64,000 nt of DNA, taken from Streptomyces liliifuscus (GTDB lineage Bacteria > Actinomycetota > Actinomycetes > Streptomycetales > Streptomycetaceae). The position numbers and the translations under genes were made by a program. The DNA lies in NCBI RefSeq assembly GCF_016598615.1, contig NZ_CP066831.1:10726001-10790000 (forward strand), given 5' to 3'. The notes under the pieces were generated by a model. It was not told the origin of the DNA and did no database searches. It saw only the letters and a list, made by a program, of their open reading frames with translations. Shown here piece after piece: positions 50,793 to 58,929 of this stretch. Each line of letters opens with the position of its first letter. Position 1 is the stretch's first letter.

Positions 50793-51674
50793 ATGATCGT
50801 CGACCATCACGCACACCCTGTACGCACAGGCCGCGCCACCGTCAACGGAACGAGCCTGCACTACCGGACAGCCGGTTCCGGCCCGGCGGTGGTGCTGCTG
50901 CACGGCGTGCCCAAGACCGGCTACCACTGGCGGCACCTCGTCCCGAAGCTGACGGCCCAGTACACCGTCGTCGTACCGGACCTGCGTGGCCTCGGCGACT
51001 CGGCCCGTCCAGCGGACGGATACGACAGCGCGACGATGAGCGACGACATCGCCGCGCTGATGGCCCACCTCGGGCACGCGTCCTACAGCGTGATGGGGGA
51101 GGACTGGGGAGCGGTGATCGGCTACCAACTCGCGGCCCGGCACCGGGATCACGTCAACGCCCTTGTGTTCTGCGAGGCGTTGTTCCCCGGATTCGGCTTC
51201 GAGGACCACACCGCACTCACCCACGAGAACGTCTCGAGCGGCATGCACCTGTGGCATCTGGGGTTCTACTTCCAGCCGGACGTACCCGAGATGCTGATAG
51301 CCGGGCACGAACGCGAACTGATCACCTACATGATCAAGTACGAGCGCAGCCATCCCGACACCGCCACCCCCGACGCGGTCGACGAATACGTCCGCTGCTA
51401 CTCCATGCCCGGCGGCATACGCGCGATGCTGGCGATCTACCGGGCCATGCTCGTCGACGCCGAACAGAACCGACAGGCATCACAGCGGAAGCTGGACATC
51501 CCCGTGCTGGCGCTCGGCGGCTCGGCGTTCATCGGCGACCGGAACGAGACCCAGATGCGGCTCATGGCCCACGACGTCACCGGTCATGTGTTCAACGCCG
51601 GCCACGACCTCGCCGAGGAAGTACCCGACGAGGTGGCCGAGGCAGTCCTGCCTTTCCTGGCCAAGAGCCTGTAG
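50793..51674 (+). CDS. Alpha/beta hydrolase with Asp nucleophile (epoxide hydrolase/dehalogenase type)
   Basis: 293 residues from the ATG of MIVDHHAHPVRTG, preceded by AAGAAG. Core: GPAVVLLHGVPKTGYHWRHLVPKL (oxyanion hole, HG-x-P), SYSVMGEDWGAVIGYQLAAR with Asp as nucleophile (E-D-W-G), VPVLALGGSAFIGDR, and a late His in VFNAGHDLAEEVP. The Asp nucleophile indicates epoxide hydrolase or haloacetate dehalogenase rather than esterase activity. In the same direction as the TetR gene. Confidence 0.88.
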   Translation: MIVDHHAHPVRTGRATVNGTSLHYRTAGSGPAVVLLHGVPKTGYHWRHLVPKLTAQYTVVVPDLRGLGDSARPADGYDSATMSDDIAALMAHLGHASYSVMGEDWGAVIGYQLAARHRDHVNALVFCEALFPGFGFEDHTALTHENVSSGMHLWHLGFYFQPDVPEMLIAGHERELITYMIKYERSHPDTATPDAVDEYVRCYSMPGGIRAMLAIYRAMLVDAEQNRQASQRKLDIPVLALGGSAFIGDRNETQMRLMAHDVTGHVFNAGHDLAEEVPDEVAEAVLPFLAKSL

Positions 51675-51773
51675 TTCCCGTCCTGGCCGAGAGGCTGCAC
51701 CCGCACCCGCTCCGCCACCGCGACCCCAGGGCTCGACCGCGGGCCTCGACCGCGGGCCTCCGGTCGCGACCCG

Positions 51774-52487
51774 TCAGCCGCTGGGCCGACGGCCCCGATA
51801 CGAGGTGATCGCGGTCAGCGCGAAGATCAGAGGGGCTCCCACTCCCATGACCAGGAGTGGCTGCAGGACCGACTCCAGCCACTCCGGCATGTCGACGAAG
51901 AGGGGCAGCAGCATCAGTACGGTCAGCGGGATGAAGGCCAGCATCACGGCGGTGAACCCCGTCATGAGGGCGGCCTGTCGGGCATCGCGTCGGTCGATGA
52001 GGACGGCGGCCTGTGGGTCGGGCGCCCAGTCCGCGCCACGCAGTTCTGACCATGAGTCGAGCAGCAGCCCGAGTTCGCGCTCGACGTTCACATGAAGATC
52101 GTCGACGAACGGCAACAGCACTTTGGAGCCGTCCCGCCCGTAGGCGTGCACGAGCACATTGGGCGCACCGCTCTGCATCGCCGATGCCGGATTGACCTCT
52201 GCCCTGATGTCCTGGATGTCCTCCCATGCCAACCGCCGGCGCTTGACCATCCCGCGTGCGTGGATCGCCTTGATGTCCGCGGTGGTCGAACAGCGCAACG
52301 TGGCATAGAAGAGCCACCCCATCAGAGCCACCCACGCCGCCAGGAAGGGGTAGCGGAGCGAGGCGGGCACCTCGGCGCCCCACAGAGCCGCCAACACGCT
52401 CAGCGTGCCCAGGCCGATCACCCAGAAGAACACGTGCATCCGGGAGCGTCTCATCCGGTACTCGCGCGGCAATCGTTCGGACCCCAC
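51774..52487 (-). CDS. PH-like-domain membrane protein
   Basis: 237 residues; GTG start after GGGGGTGG. Two hydrophobic segments near the N-terminus (HVFFWVIGLGTLSVLAALWG, YPFLAAWVALMGWLFYAT) and two near the C-terminus. Between them is a soluble stretch with IKAIHARGMVKRRRLAWEDIQDI, typical of bacterial PH-like membrane proteins. Several charge clusters. Function unknown. Divergent from nothing obvious; the upstream region is non-coding. Confidence 0.7.
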   Translation of the reverse strand: MGSERLPREYRMRRSRMHVFFWVIGLGTLSVLAALWGAEVPASLRYPFLAAWVALMGWLFYATLRCSTTADIKAIHARGMVKRRRLAWEDIQDIRAEVNPASAMQSGAPNVLVHAYGRDGSKVLLPFVDDLHVNVERELGLLLDSWSELRGADWAPDPQAAVLIDRRDARQAALMTGFTAVMLAFIPLTVLMLLPLFVDMPEWLESVLQPLLVMGVGAPLIFALTAITSYRGRRPSG

Positions 52488-52633
52488 AGCCACCCCCGCG
52501 GTAAGGCGTGCCCCATCCGTCGACACGACCGATGGGGCACCATGGTGAGGCCCCAACTCCGTTGTGTCGAGGGCCCGTTGAGAAGTGAGGGGTTCCGGGG
52601 TGTCTCTACGCCCCTCGCCGCGTTCTCAGTTCA

Positions 52634-53179
52634 CTACGACCGCCCGCCGAACTGCCAGTCGTGGACCTCGATGTCGGCGTACAGGCCCTGGGTCAGGACG
52701 GCACGTGCCGTGTCCGGGTCCGGTGCCCGCACCAGCGCCACCGTACCCAGCCAGGTGGTGCCGTCGTCGGACAACAGCGGCCCGTACGCGATGAGTTCGT
52801 CCCGGTCGGGCGGCACGGCGAGGTCGGCACCCCGACCCGGGCCAAGGCCGAGCACCAAGTACCGGTTGCCGTCGGTCCCACCGCCGGGGAAGTCCCACAT
52901 GGTGCGCCCCAGCAGATTGCGCCATCGGCGCAGCAACACGTCCCGGTACACACCGGCCTGGTAGCCGGGCTCGTCGAAGGCGAACGCGCGGGCGGCGGCA
53001 GGATCCGGCAGGTCCAAGATGTGCACGCTGCCGGTGGGCACATCGTCCCCGGCGAGGGTAGGGCCGCGGGCGATCATCTCCTTGTCGAACCGGTCCATGT
53101 AGGACCAGTGCTCCTCCAGCAACTCGTGACGCAGCGCCAGAGAGCCGGGCCGATCGCGGTGGTAGCAGAAGAACTCCAT
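52634..53179 (-). CDS. YCII-domain protein
   Basis: 181 residues with two YCII-like units, each with the conserved small ferredoxin-like fold: MEFFCYHRDRPGSLALRHELLEEHWSYMDRF and VAVPPDRDELIAYGPLLSDDG. The active-site-like His and Asp in such proteins are proposed to be catalytic, but the substrate is unknown. Single gene, convergent with nothing coupled. Confidence 0.8.
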   Translation of the reverse strand: MEFFCYHRDRPGSLALRHELLEEHWSYMDRFDKEMIARGPTLAGDDVPTGSVHILDLPDPAAARAFAFDEPGYQAGVYRDVLLRRWRNLLGRTMWDFPGGGTDGNRYLVLGLGPGRGADLAVPPDRDELIAYGPLLSDDGTTWLGTVALVRAPDPDTARAVLTQGLYADIEVHDWQFGGRS

Positions 53180-53310
53180 GCCCCGATCCTCGCAGGGATC
53201 CCGACCTCCAGAACTCCAGCCGTGGATCGCTGTGTGCCCTGGTCCTGGGGCTGTCTGCCGCTGGTGAAAACCCAGGTGGCCTCAGCGCACGCTCTGGGTA
53301 GAGTCGGGCG

Positions 53311-53799
53311 ATGCCCGAGCTGAAGCGGCTGCACGCCGGTCACACCCAGGCGGTTCTGGCCTTCGAGCTGGCGAACCGCGCCTACTTCGCTGCGTCGATC
53401 TCCGACCGCGGCGACGAATTCTTCGACCTGTTCGCCGACCGGTACAGCGCCGCGCTGGCCGAGCAGGAAGCCGGCATCTGCGCTTTCTACCTGCTTGTTG
53501 CCGAGGACGGCTCGGTACACGGCAGGTTCAACCTGTACGACCTGGAGGACGGCACTGCCAGACTCGGCTACCGGGTCGCGGAGCGGGTCGCCGGCCGCGG
53601 CGTGGCGACCGCGACCGTCCGGGAGCTGTGCCGGATGGCGTCCGCGAGGCACGGCCTGCTCACACTGCGGGCGGCCACCTCCCACGACAACGCCGCGTCC
53701 CAGAGAGTCTTGGCCAAGGCCGGGTTCGTCCCGGTCGGCCCTGCCACCCCGGCCGATCTCGGCGGCAAGTCAGGCACCTGGTACCAGCGCGACCTCTAG
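53311..53799 (+). CDS. GNAT-family acetyltransferase (RimJ/RimL-like)
   Basis: 162 residues. Starts MPELKRLHAGHTQAVLAFE. Acetyl-CoA motif: GYRVAERVAGRGVATATVRELCRMASARHGLLTLRAATSHDNAASQRVLAKAGFV, the RimJ/RimL-type pattern with N-x-A-S-Q-R-V-L. Substrate unknown; could acetylate a protein N-terminus or small molecule. Single gene. Confidence 0.88.
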   Translation: MPELKRLHAGHTQAVLAFELANRAYFAASISDRGDEFFDLFADRYSAALAEQEAGICAFYLLVAEDGSVHGRFNLYDLEDGTARLGYRVAERVAGRGVATATVRELCRMASARHGLLTLRAATSHDNAASQRVLAKAGFVPVGPATPADLGGKSGTWYQRDL

Positions 53800-54122
53800 C
53801 CATAGACCTTGATCCTGCTCGTGGGTCGGCTGCGGGAAGGCCCCGGCCACCGCCGATCATCGGTGTGCAGTCGGCCGGTTCGCCCGGGTCGAACCCCGGC
53901 CTCGGGTACGGGATCTCATGCCGGGGCCCGCTGTCGGACCTGCCACGCACAAGCTGTTGGAGCATCGCCGAGCGGGCGCTCTCCACCATCCGTCCGCCCT
54001 TCGGGCAAACTCCGGTTGTCACAGGCACGGCCCGTCATGGAGGATCAAGCGTTCGAGGCGCACGGAACCGCTGTGCGTGGTGGGGGCGCGAGGGGGCGGC
54101 GATCTTTTCCGTAGTCGTCAAT

Positions 54123-54818
54123 GTGCTGGTCGGTCTGGTGACCAGCCTCATCGGTGGTGGGTTCGTCTGGCTCTGGGAGCGCGGCAGGCGCACCGGCCGA
54201 CTGCGGCGCAAGGCGGACTTCTTCGGCCTCGTCCCGGGGGAGACCTGCTTCATCGTCATCGGCAACAAACACAACACGCGGGGCCTCACCACACACAAGG
54301 AAATCCGCGCCATGATCGAGGTCGCGACCCTGGCCGGCCAACTCGGCTGTGACGTCGCGACCGAGTCCAGTGACGACTTCCGCGGCATCAACGACGACCG
54401 TACGGAGTTCTGTATCGGCGGTCCGCTCGGCGAGGCCAACCTCCGCACGGGCGGCCACCTCGCGGCCCATCTGCCAGGTGTCAGCATCCTGCCGTACGGT
54501 CAGGGTCCGGAGTCGATGGCGTTCGACGTCGGCGGCCGACGCTACCCCTACCGGAAGAACGAGGTGGAGTACGCCCTGGTGGCCAAGTTCAGGCCACCGC
54601 AGGCGTCTCGCCCGGTCATGCTGGTCTGCGGCCAGAGCTCCCTGGCCAACCAGGCCGCGATCCACTTCCTCAGAAGGAACTACCAGCAAGTCGCCGACAC
54701 CCTCGACGCGGTCGACCGCTACTGCCTCCTGATCAAGATCTCGGACATCGGTACGTACGGCTTCCAGGGCGCGAGCCTCGAAGCCGATGTGACCGCTGAG
54801 GCGTTCACCGCCCCCTGA
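54123..54818 (+). CDS. Membrane-anchored protein of unknown function
   Basis: 231 residues if the GTG at 54123 is used; the true start is uncertain because the frame is open upstream with weak coding signal. One N-terminal membrane helix (LVGLVTSLIGGGFVWLW), then a soluble domain with repeated N-K/H pieces: FIVIGNKHNTRGLTTHKEIRAMIEVATLAG, GINDDRTEFCIGGPLGEANLRTGGHLAAHLPG, PVMLVCGQSSLANQAAIHFLRRNY. Similar proteins occur in Streptomyces; no role known. Confidence 0.65.
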   Translation: MLVGLVTSLIGGGFVWLWERGRRTGRLRRKADFFGLVPGETCFIVIGNKHNTRGLTTHKEIRAMIEVATLAGQLGCDVATESSDDFRGINDDRTEFCIGGPLGEANLRTGGHLAAHLPGVSILPYGQGPESMAFDVGGRRYPYRKNEVEYALVAKFRPPQASRPVMLVCGQSSLANQAAIHFLRRNYQQVADTLDAVDRYCLLIKISDIGTYGFQGASLEADVTAEAFTAP

Positions 54819-54949
54819 CGCCAGTGCCGCGCCGAAGACTCAGTTCCTGCCCTGACGCCAGTACCGCGCCGACGCCCGGGTTCCTGACCGGAATCCGACC
54901 CTGACCCCGTCGTTACGGGCCCGTGAGCTGCGTCTCGCACACTTGCGCC

Positions 54950-56395
54950 ATGCGCCGCCGCCGTACCAACCGCCATGCTGTCGCCGTGGTCCTCCTCTGC
55001 ACGACCACCCTGCTGTTCACGGGCTGTTCGGGCGACGACGGGAAGTCGGCGCCGACGCCCCCTTCTCCTGCTCAGCGGGACGACGGCGAGGTCAACCGGG
55101 ACGACGTGAACGGCGACGGACACGCCGACGCCGTCGTCAACGGGTGGTACAAGGAGCCGAAGCCAGGGGGAGATTGGCACAACAACCGCTTCGTCGCCCT
55201 CGCCGCATCCGGCGGCCCGGAACCCGGCAAGGCCTTCCGCCTCGCGGAGCGATACACCAAGCCGGACCCCCGGGTCACCAGCTCGCCGATCATGCACGAC
55301 CGGTCGACCCAGTTCACCGGAGATCTCGATGACGATGGCCACGCCGATGTCGTCGTACGCAACCTGCTGAGCCACCCCAACGGGAAGTCCACGCCCGAGC
55401 AGCGCATCGTCTGGGGCGGCCCCGACGGCCCCGCGGGCGTCACCGAGCTGCCCGCCGACGTCCTCCCGGCCACCGCCGCCGGGGACTTCGACGGCGACGG
55501 CGCCCTCGACCTGCTGACCCTCGCGGAGCCCGGCAGCCAGTACGAGCGCAAGCCGCAGCCCGCCACTGTCCTGTACGGGCCGCTCGGCCGCGACGACGGG
55601 GCGCCCCGCACCACCTCCACCGTCGACGTGGGCCAACAGGGCTGGGTGTCCGTGGTCCACGCGGTCGTCGGCGACTTCGACGGCGACGGCCGGGACGACC
55701 TGGTGACCAAGGCCGAGTACGACGAGGAGGATGTCCGCTTCGAGGAAGACATGCCGGAAGACGTCATCGACGCCGTGTTCTACCGGGGTACGCCCCAGGG
55801 GCTGAAGCCCGCCGGGGCCGTACCCGGCATCACGAGCGAGGCCGACAGCCAGGCCGACGCCAAGCCCGTGGCCGCCGGTGACTTCGACGGCGACGGCCAC
55901 GCCGACATCCTCGCCCGGGTGGGCTTCAGCGAAGCCCGTGCCGTCTACGGAAGCGACAAGGGCCCGGGCAGGGGCAGGGCCGCCCGCGACCTCGGGAAGC
56001 TGGATGTCGTCAACGCCGTAGCGGTCGGCGACTTGAACGGTGACAGCTACGACGACATCGCCACCCAGTCACATGGCATCGATCGCCGTATCGGCCAGGT
56101 GGTGGTGCTCCTCGGCGGCAAGGACGGACTCGACGCGGCCCGTACCGTCAGGATTGACCGGCGTGCGATCGGCCTCGGCGGCTCACCGCAGCACGAGGGG
56201 GACCGCGACTTCTTCGGCTGGGACCTGCACATCGCCGACCTCGACACCGATGGCCGCGACGAACTGCTCATCGGCACGTTCGGCTTCAACAAGCCCCGCA
56301 AGGACGCCGGTTACTGGATCCTGCGCGGAACGGAGGACGGCCCGTCGAAGACCGACCACCGCTTCATCAAGACCAAGGACTTCGGCGAGAACTGA
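54950..56395 (+). CDS. FG-GAP/VCBS-repeat lipoprotein
   Basis: 481 residues from the ATG of MRRRRTN. Lipoprotein signal with lipobox LLFTGC. The mature protein has at least seven calcium-binding repeats of the D-x-D/N-x-D-G type (DVNGDGHAD, DLDDDGHAD, DFDGDGALD, DFDGDGRDD, DFDGDGHAD, DLNGDSYDD, DLDTDGRDE), giving a beta-propeller like integrin alpha chains. Extracellular adhesion or carbohydrate/protein binding is the family role. Convergent with the GDSL gene behind a strong terminator. Confidence 0.9.
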   Translation: MRRRRTNRHAVAVVLLCTTTLLFTGCSGDDGKSAPTPPSPAQRDDGEVNRDDVNGDGHADAVVNGWYKEPKPGGDWHNNRFVALAASGGPEPGKAFRLAERYTKPDPRVTSSPIMHDRSTQFTGDLDDDGHADVVVRNLLSHPNGKSTPEQRIVWGGPDGPAGVTELPADVLPATAAGDFDGDGALDLLTLAEPGSQYERKPQPATVLYGPLGRDDGAPRTTSTVDVGQQGWVSVVHAVVGDFDGDGRDDLVTKAEYDEEDVRFEEDMPEDVIDAVFYRGTPQGLKPAGAVPGITSEADSQADAKPVAAGDFDGDGHADILARVGFSEARAVYGSDKGPGRGRAARDLGKLDVVNAVAVGDLNGDSYDDIATQSHGIDRRIGQVVVLLGGKDGLDAARTVRIDRRAIGLGGSPQHEGDRDFFGWDLHIADLDTDGRDELLIGTFGFNKPRKDAGYWILRGTEDGPSKTDHRFIKTKDFGEN

Positions 56396-56438
56396 CTACT
56401 TCCCGCCGCGCATCGCCGACGTCCCGGTCGGTGACGCT

Positions 56439-56491
56439 CCTCGCGATCGCCGATGTCACCGATGTCCCCCGCCTCGCGGACGATCGCGAGG
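56439..56491. terminator. Perfect 11-bp stem between convergent genes
   Basis: CCTCGCGATCG / CGATCGCGAGG with a 31-nt loop, just after the FG-GAP gene and at the end of the minus-strand GDSL gene. Confidence 0.7.
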
Positions 56492-56496
56492 TCCGG

Positions 56497-57159
56497 TCAC
56501 GCGACCAGGCGCAGCCAGGCCGACGCGAGCGCCGCGTGAGCAGCCGGTGTCGGGTGCACACCGTCCGCAGCCCAGTACTCCGGCCCGGTCGTCGCGGAGA
56601 GCCCGGCGAACATGCCGTCGGCCGACAGCAGATGCGCGCCGTACTTGCGGGCGAGCTCGCGCACGACCTGGATCTTCGGGTCCAGGTCGGCCCGCCACTC
56701 CTTTCGGACCTCTTCGTCGAGGTGCACGTCGCCGACCTCGACCAGGCCGCGAATCGGCAGCAGGAACGGCTCGATGAGGATCAGGTCGGCGCCGGCCTCG
56801 GCGAGGGGCGCGAGCAGGCGGTCGTACCCTGCCGCGAAGTCCCCCGCGGGGATCACATAGCCGTCCGGGTCGTACGAGTGCCAGCCGACGTCGTTTCCTC
56901 CGACCAGGATCGACACCACGTCCGGGCGCGCGTCGAGGACGTCCGCCTGCCAGCGGGCTTCGAGGTCCATCACCTTGTCGCCCGCGATGCCGGAGTTCAG
57001 CCAGTTCACGGCCCGGTCCGGGTGACGGAGTCCCCACTCGCCCGCGACGCGCAACGGGTAGCCGAAGCCGAGACCGTCCTCACTCTCCAGCCGCTGGCAG
57101 TCGGTGATCGAATCGCCGGCGAACATCACGGTGCTTCCCGGGCGGATGGTGATAGTCAT
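56497..57159 (-). CDS. SGNH/GDSL-type esterase
   Basis: 220 residues. Block I GDSI in VMFAGDSITDCQR (Ser nucleophile), block II-like LNSGIAGDKVMDLEARW, block III GGND in SILVGGNDVGWHSYD, block V ADGVHPTPAAH (Asp and His). No signal peptide; cytoplasmic or near-membrane. Acts on an ester. It is 36 bp after the FAD monooxygenase gene and probably cotranscribed, suggesting a Baeyer-Villiger-type or aromatic-ring pathway in which an ester is hydrolysed. Confidence 0.9.
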   Translation of the reverse strand: MTITIRPGSTVMFAGDSITDCQRLESEDGLGFGYPLRVAGEWGLRHPDRAVNWLNSGIAGDKVMDLEARWQADVLDARPDVVSILVGGNDVGWHSYDPDGYVIPAGDFAAGYDRLLAPLAEAGADLILIEPFLLPIRGLVEVGDVHLDEEVRKEWRADLDPKIQVVRELARKYGAHLLSADGMFAGLSATTGPEYWAADGVHPTPAAHAALASAWLRLVA

Positions 57160-57195
57160 GCGTGCTCCTTGAACTCGGTTGTCGGGGTGGCTGAT

Positions 57196-58716
57196 TCAGA
57201 TGTGCGGAGTGCCGAACCAACGGCCGGCGGCCTGTTCGAACGCTTCGCGGTCAGGGGCGCGATCACCTGCCCAGGCGACTGTGCCGTCGGGCCGGACCAG
57301 TACGGCACCCAGTCCGAGGTCGTTCCTCGCCGGACCGGCCGCATACCGGAGCCGGCTCTCCCAGCGCATCGCCGAGCCGTGCAGGCTTCGGTCGATGCTG
57401 AAATCGAGAGCGACGCCTCGCCCGTCCTGCATCAGGTCGCCGAGGCGGGTGCCGTCCTCAAGACGGAGGTCCGGGGCGTTGCGGCCGACCAGCGGGTGCT
57501 CGCCGCCGAGGTCGTAGCGGTTGGCCGATCCCGATGTCCTCTTGAACACGTACGTCGTTCCGTCTCGGGTCCCGAGCAGGTCACGCAGCAGTCCTTGGAC
57601 CGCCTGGGCATGCGGGTCCGGCTTCATGGCCGCGGCCTGGGCGCGCGTCCAGTCCAGCACGCCTGCGCCGATCGGACGGCGCTCGCGGGTGTAGGTGTCG
57701 AGAAGCCCGTCCGGCGCGTGCCCGTGCACGGTCGCCGCGAGCTTCCACCCCAGGTTCATGGCGTCGCCGAGGCCGAGATTGAGTCCCTGCGCTCCAAGAG
57801 GGGAGTGGATGTGGGCGGAGTCGCCCGCGAGCAGGACGCGCCCCTGCCGGTACGTCGTCGTCTGCATCGCCCGATCGGTGAAGCTCGAAGCGAGATGGAC
57901 GCCGGTCAGCGTCACGTCGGTGCCGGACACACGGCGCAGAACCGCCTGTAGATGTTCGCGCGTCGGCCGCTGCGAGCGGTCGAACGCGCCGCCGTCGAAC
58001 TCCAGCATGCCGATGTACTCCTGCACGGGCGTCCGGAGGTACATGCCTGTCGGCGTCAGGTTGAACCCGGGGTGCAGCTTCTCGGGGTCGGCTATGTCGG
58101 CGAGTACGACATAGCCGGTGAACTGCGGCTCGGTGCCGACGAATTCGAAGCCCGCGAGCCCACGCACCGTGCTGCGCCCACCGTCGCAGCCGACGACCCA
58201 GCGTGCCGCGTACTCGTGCTCCCCGGACTGCACGACCACGCTCTCATCGCCCTGCGCGACAGCTGACACCGCGACGCCACGCCTGACCTCCACGCCCAGC
58301 TTGGACGCCCGCTCGGACAGCACCGTCTCGACCGCTTCGAGATTCGTCATCACTCCCTCCAGTGCCGGGCTGGGAAGCCGAAAAGGGAGGGCGGTGACGT
58401 CGACCTGGGCCGGATCGAGCATCATGCCCGCGAAGTGGCTCACTCCACGAGGGGGTGACGGCTCGTCCGAGTCGGGGTTCGCGCCGGGATCGTCGTGGAC
58501 GCCCGACGCCGTCAGGAGCGGGTGCAGCATCCCGCGGCGGTAGAACGCCTCGACCGACGCGGCGGACAGGCCCCGCATCCCGAGCGGGTTCTCCTTCCAT
58601 GGGGAGCGGCCCTCCGGCGCCCCCTCCAGCACCAGGACGGAACAGCCCGCGAGACCAAGCTCGCAGGCAAGGAAAAGACCAACAGGGCCGGCGCCCACAA
58701 TCACTACGTCATGCAC
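57196..58716 (-). CDS. FAD-dependent aromatic-type monooxygenase
   Basis: 506 residues from a GTG after GGGAAG. FAD-binding motif VIVGAGPVGLFLACELGLAG at residues 6-25; DG motif VVGCDGGRSTVRGLAG; GD motif VLLAGDSAHIHSPLGAQGLNLGLGDAMNLGWKL. C-terminal thioredoxin-like domain with LVRPDGTVAWAGD. A second gene of the same class as the Rox-like enzyme but only distantly related. It hydroxylates an aromatic or polyketide substrate. Paired with the GDSL esterase downstream; divergent from the SARP regulator. Confidence 0.9.
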   Translation of the reverse strand: MHDVVIVGAGPVGLFLACELGLAGCSVLVLEGAPEGRSPWKENPLGMRGLSAASVEAFYRRGMLHPLLTASGVHDDPGANPDSDEPSPPRGVSHFAGMMLDPAQVDVTALPFRLPSPALEGVMTNLEAVETVLSERASKLGVEVRRGVAVSAVAQGDESVVVQSGEHEYAARWVVGCDGGRSTVRGLAGFEFVGTEPQFTGYVVLADIADPEKLHPGFNLTPTGMYLRTPVQEYIGMLEFDGGAFDRSQRPTREHLQAVLRRVSGTDVTLTGVHLASSFTDRAMQTTTYRQGRVLLAGDSAHIHSPLGAQGLNLGLGDAMNLGWKLAATVHGHAPDGLLDTYTRERRPIGAGVLDWTRAQAAAMKPDPHAQAVQGLLRDLLGTRDGTTYVFKRTSGSANRYDLGGEHPLVGRNAPDLRLEDGTRLGDLMQDGRGVALDFSIDRSLHGSAMRWESRLRYAAGPARNDLGLGAVLVRPDGTVAWAGDRAPDREAFEQAAGRWFGTPHI

Positions 58717-58929
58717 GAGAACTTCCCTTCCAAAGCCTCTTCCGCAGCCTCTTCCGTGAGGCACGCAAAGACTGACTCGGGCCGCTCACACGGGGCACGC
58801 ACGGCGCTGACATGGGGGCACACGGCACTGACACTCCGGTCCGGCGCCTTCCGGTACCGGCGTGAACAGGGAAGCCAGGTACCACCGCCCTGATTTGGGG
58901 ATCGTGCGTGCGCACGCGAAGATCGTGGG